64,000 nucleotides of DNA from Sphingobacterium athyrii (lineage in GTDB: Bacteria > Bacteroidota > Bacteroidia > Sphingobacteriales > Sphingobacteriaceae). The position numbers and the translations under genes are program-made. The notes under the pieces are model-generated. The model did no database searches. It saw only the letters and a list, made by a program, of their open reading frames with translations, and had not been told where the DNA came from. Of the stretch, positions 63,001 to 64,000 are shown in pieces. Position 1 is the stretch's first letter, and every line of letters starts with the position of its first letter. Where the stretch lies: assembly GCF_003071065.1 (NCBI RefSeq), contig NZ_QCXX01000006.1:248001-312000 (forward strand), read 5' to 3'.

Positions 63001-63135
63001 GATCTTCAGTTTGTTGGAAATAACCTATATATCTGGGATAACGTTAAGATTTTTGACCCCGAACAAGCGGCTTGGGGTGGACGCAAATACCCAATTCCGA
63101 CGACCTATTCGTTACAGGCTTATATTAATTTTTAG
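60004..63135 (+). CDS. SusC/RagA-type TonB-dependent receptor
   Basis: The 1043-residue receptor has a signal peptide (IFYFLCILALCLCLSSAFAQ), a carboxypeptidase-like domain (about 28-105, IAGTVIDSKGQPISKVSIYIKD), and a plug (NIDEVVVVGLGAKQRKISSVGAITTV, SFSILKDASATAVYGVRGANGVVLVTTKRG). The barrel ends in YSLQAYINF. It has no STN domain. It starts 19 bp after the IPT/NHL lipoprotein gene and 23 bp before the SusD gene, so the three are co-transcribed. No glycosidase is visible before the window ends. Confidence 0.93.
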   Translation: MKIFYFLCILALCLCLSSAFAQQTEEQLTIAGTVIDSKGQPISKVSIYIKDKPTGATSTDEKGKFTIKAVYGDWLVFTSVGYDVAEHLVVESTSNLELKMLDKSTNIDEVVVVGLGAKQRKISSVGAITTVDVKQLQSPAPSIANMLGGRAAGIISMQTSGEPGANIADFWVRGIGTFGANAKALVLIDGLEGDLNTIDPADVESFSILKDASATAVYGVRGANGVVLVTTKRGTVDRIQITGRANSTLSRMNRLPKYLRAYDYALLANEASVVRGSEPLFNNTELGIIQQGLDPDMYPDVSWQDEILNRSFWRQSYYASGRGGSEVARYFLSLGGNSETAAYKVDKNSIYSSNVGYNTYNYRVNLDINLTKTTKVFLGSDGFLSVKKEPGYGNTDDIWKTQSTLTPISIPLQYSNGFLPGVGSGQRSSPYVMINRTGNYNNQNYKGKVTLALEQDLGGILEGLKIRGQGAYDIHSYFSERRWMQPALYEATGRNLDGSLIMVQKVQERPASYSKFVSQYRKYHFESTLNYDKKFGEDHRTSALVYYYLSDAKDTDDATNNLTAIPVRYQGVSSRFTYGYKDTYLLDANFGYTGSENFQPGRQYGFFPSIAVGWVPTSYQFMKNVAPWLDYFKIRASYGTVGNDRIVDDVRFPYLTKADIERNKVWGIDGIETITETRIGADNLAWERAIKSNLGIEGKLFNNKIDFVIDFFQDQRNGIFQPRVQVPDYVGVISNPYANVGRMKSSGADGNISYTTKLNSDMTLTLRGNFTYSKNVVQNWEQAYLEYSYLEFNGYPHNSIRGYQSLGLFKDEDDIKYSPTQSFGTVLPGDIKYKDVNGDGIINTLDKVPLTHSNYPLIMYGFGGEFRYKNLSLGVLFKGTGKTSFFYVGQPMKYKDVTEDTGMGYMPFFGGTDGNIITLANDPANRWIPRDYALQHGIDLSLAENPNAKFPRLQYGNNSNNSQLSSFWMDDARYLRLQELTLSYNVSPNFLKRLGVKSMDLQFVGNNLYIWDNVKIFDPEQAAWGGRKYPIPTTYSLQAYINF

Positions 63136-63158
63136 TACTATTGAAATAATTGAAAGAC

Positions 63159-64000
63159 ATGAAAACGTCAATAATCATAAATAGAATAACCAAATCCAGC
63201 TTAGCGATACTAGCGTTGTTTATGGTGACATCTTGTAAGGACTATCTAAATATTGATCAATACTTTGACGATGAATTTAATATTGATTCGGCATATGCAA
63301 ATACACGTTATTTAGAAGCGTATATGTGGGGAGCAGCAGCTATGTTTCCTGACGAATCCAATACGATCAGATCAAATTATACGCCGGGGCCAATGGCAAC
63401 AGATGAAGCTATAAATGGCCTTACAGGTACTGGGACAACTAATATTTACTACGGGATGGATTTTGTAACTGGAAATATCACGCCCGATTTTTACGGTGGA
63501 CTTAACCAATGGGGAAAATATTATAAAATTATCCGTAAGGCGAACAATGTGTTGAAAAACATTGATGTGCCAAAGGACATGAGCTACGCAGATCGTAATC
63601 GTATCGAAGGCTATACGCGTTTTATTAGAGCTTATGCTTATTACAATCTCATTATAGATTTTGGCCCTCCAATTTTGTTAGGGGATGAAATTGTGAATAC
63701 CAATGAGGATATTGCATATTATGACCGTCCTCGGGCAACATATGATGAAGCCATGGAATATATCTGTGGTGAATTTGAAAAGGCTGCTATACAACTTCCT
63801 GTTGATGTTAGTCTATTGGATTTCGGCAAACCGACCAAAGGTGCCGCATTTGCGTTGATCGCTCGTTTGCGCTTGATTCATGCCAGTCCGTTGTTTAATG
63901 GTGGGCCGGTCGCTGCCTCCTATTTTGGCAATTGGATGCGCAAGACGGATGGGGTGCATTATGTATCGCAGCAATACGATGAAAAGCGTTGGGCCTTGGC
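63159..64000 (+). CDS. SusD/RagB-family lipoprotein, 3' end cut by window
   Basis: An ATG at 63159 opens a frame that stays open to the window end (about 280 residues). It begins with a lipoprotein signal (SSLAILALFMVTSCKDYLNID, Cys at about 26) and continues with SusD-like helices (YYKIIRKANNVLKNID, GYTRFIRAYAYYNLIIDFGPPILLGDE, KGAAFALIARLRLIHASPLFNGG). It is the partner of the SusC encoded 23 bp upstream. Stop and C-terminus lie outside the window. Confidence 0.92.
   Translation, partial: MKTSIIINRITKSSLAILALFMVTSCKDYLNIDQYFDDEFNIDSAYANTRYLEAYMWGAAAMFPDESNTIRSNYTPGPMATDEAINGLTGTGTTNIYYGMDFVTGNITPDFYGGLNQWGKYYKIIRKANNVLKNIDVPKDMSYADRNRIEGYTRFIRAYAYYNLIIDFGPPILLGDEIVNTNEDIAYYDRPRATYDEAMEYICGEFEKAAIQLPVDVSLLDFGKPTKGAAFALIARLRLIHASPLFNGGPVAASYFGNWMRKTDGVHYVSQQYDEKRWAL

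Overview
The window reads as chromosomal DNA of a Bacteroidota bacterium of the Sphingobacteriaceae, most like Sphingobacterium or Pedobacter. This rests on three complete SusC/SusD-type pairs or partial pairs, FecI-like ECF sigma / FecR-like anti-sigma pairs, a large stand-alone TonB-dependent receptor, DUF6600, DUF4097, DUF4286 and DUF983 proteins, genes without Shine-Dalgarno sites, and promoters of the Bacteroidota type (TTG, about 19-20 bp, TAnnTTTG). There is no rRNA, CRISPR array, prophage or intact insertion sequence. One tRNA gene (Pro, anticodon GGG) is present.

Layout. 1-1.3 kb: end of an unrecognised gene and tRNA-Pro. 1.4-5.7 kb: an outer-membrane beta-barrel protein, then a sigma/anti-sigma pair driving a surface-repeat protein; the anti-sigma gene carries a 147-bp in-frame tandem duplication of its own start. 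5.8-8.4 kb: small cytoplasmic proteins (J-domain/KTSC, VF530), an FMN reductase and a membrane protein. 8.5-15.4 kb: ECF sigma, FecR, SusC with STN domain, SusD. 15.5-18.6 kb: a lipocalin-like lipoprotein and a sigma / HEAT-repeat anti-sigma / DUF4097 module. 18.7-22.4 kb: methyltransferase, nicotinate phosphoribosyltransferase, DUF6600 lipoprotein. 22.6-27.1 kb: Mla-type lipid transport (permease, ATPase, MlaD), RluA synthase and small proteins. 27.2-31.5 kb: an S9-peptidase-like lipoprotein that lacks the catalytic Ser and His, followed by a sensor kinase and response regulator. 31.7-36.2 kb: housekeeping genes (greA, HIT, DedA, ppa, CNNM/CBS, rsmE). 36.3-39.1 kb: an ABC transporter with a histidine-rich permease and a DUF3299-like protein. 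39.3-44.3 kb: a TonB-dependent receptor and a lipoprotein, each with a promoter carrying 11-bp-spaced GTTAA repeats like a Pho box.

44.4-58.6 kb is the accessory part. It holds a transglutaminase-like protein, a decayed AlbA_2/RecG-like gene, a HigB/HigA toxin-antitoxin pair flanked by two small proteins with related HTH-like segments, a canonical promoter reading into a 130-nt imperfect hairpin (candidate structured RNA), a TlpA-SusC-SusD operon whose start region is a 19-bp-stem palindrome, an AraC regulator, and about 1.4 kb of noncoding DNA with palindromes and IS-end-like repeats. 58.6-64 kb: an IPT/NHL lipoprotein, a SusC and a SusD cut by the window end.

The best candidates for something undescribed are the promoter-plus-hairpin locus at 47.99-48.22 kb beside the toxin-antitoxin genes, the catalytically dead S9 lipoprotein coupled to a two-component system, and the shared Pho-like promoter array. 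All functional statements are inferences from sequence and family knowledge; no database search was run.
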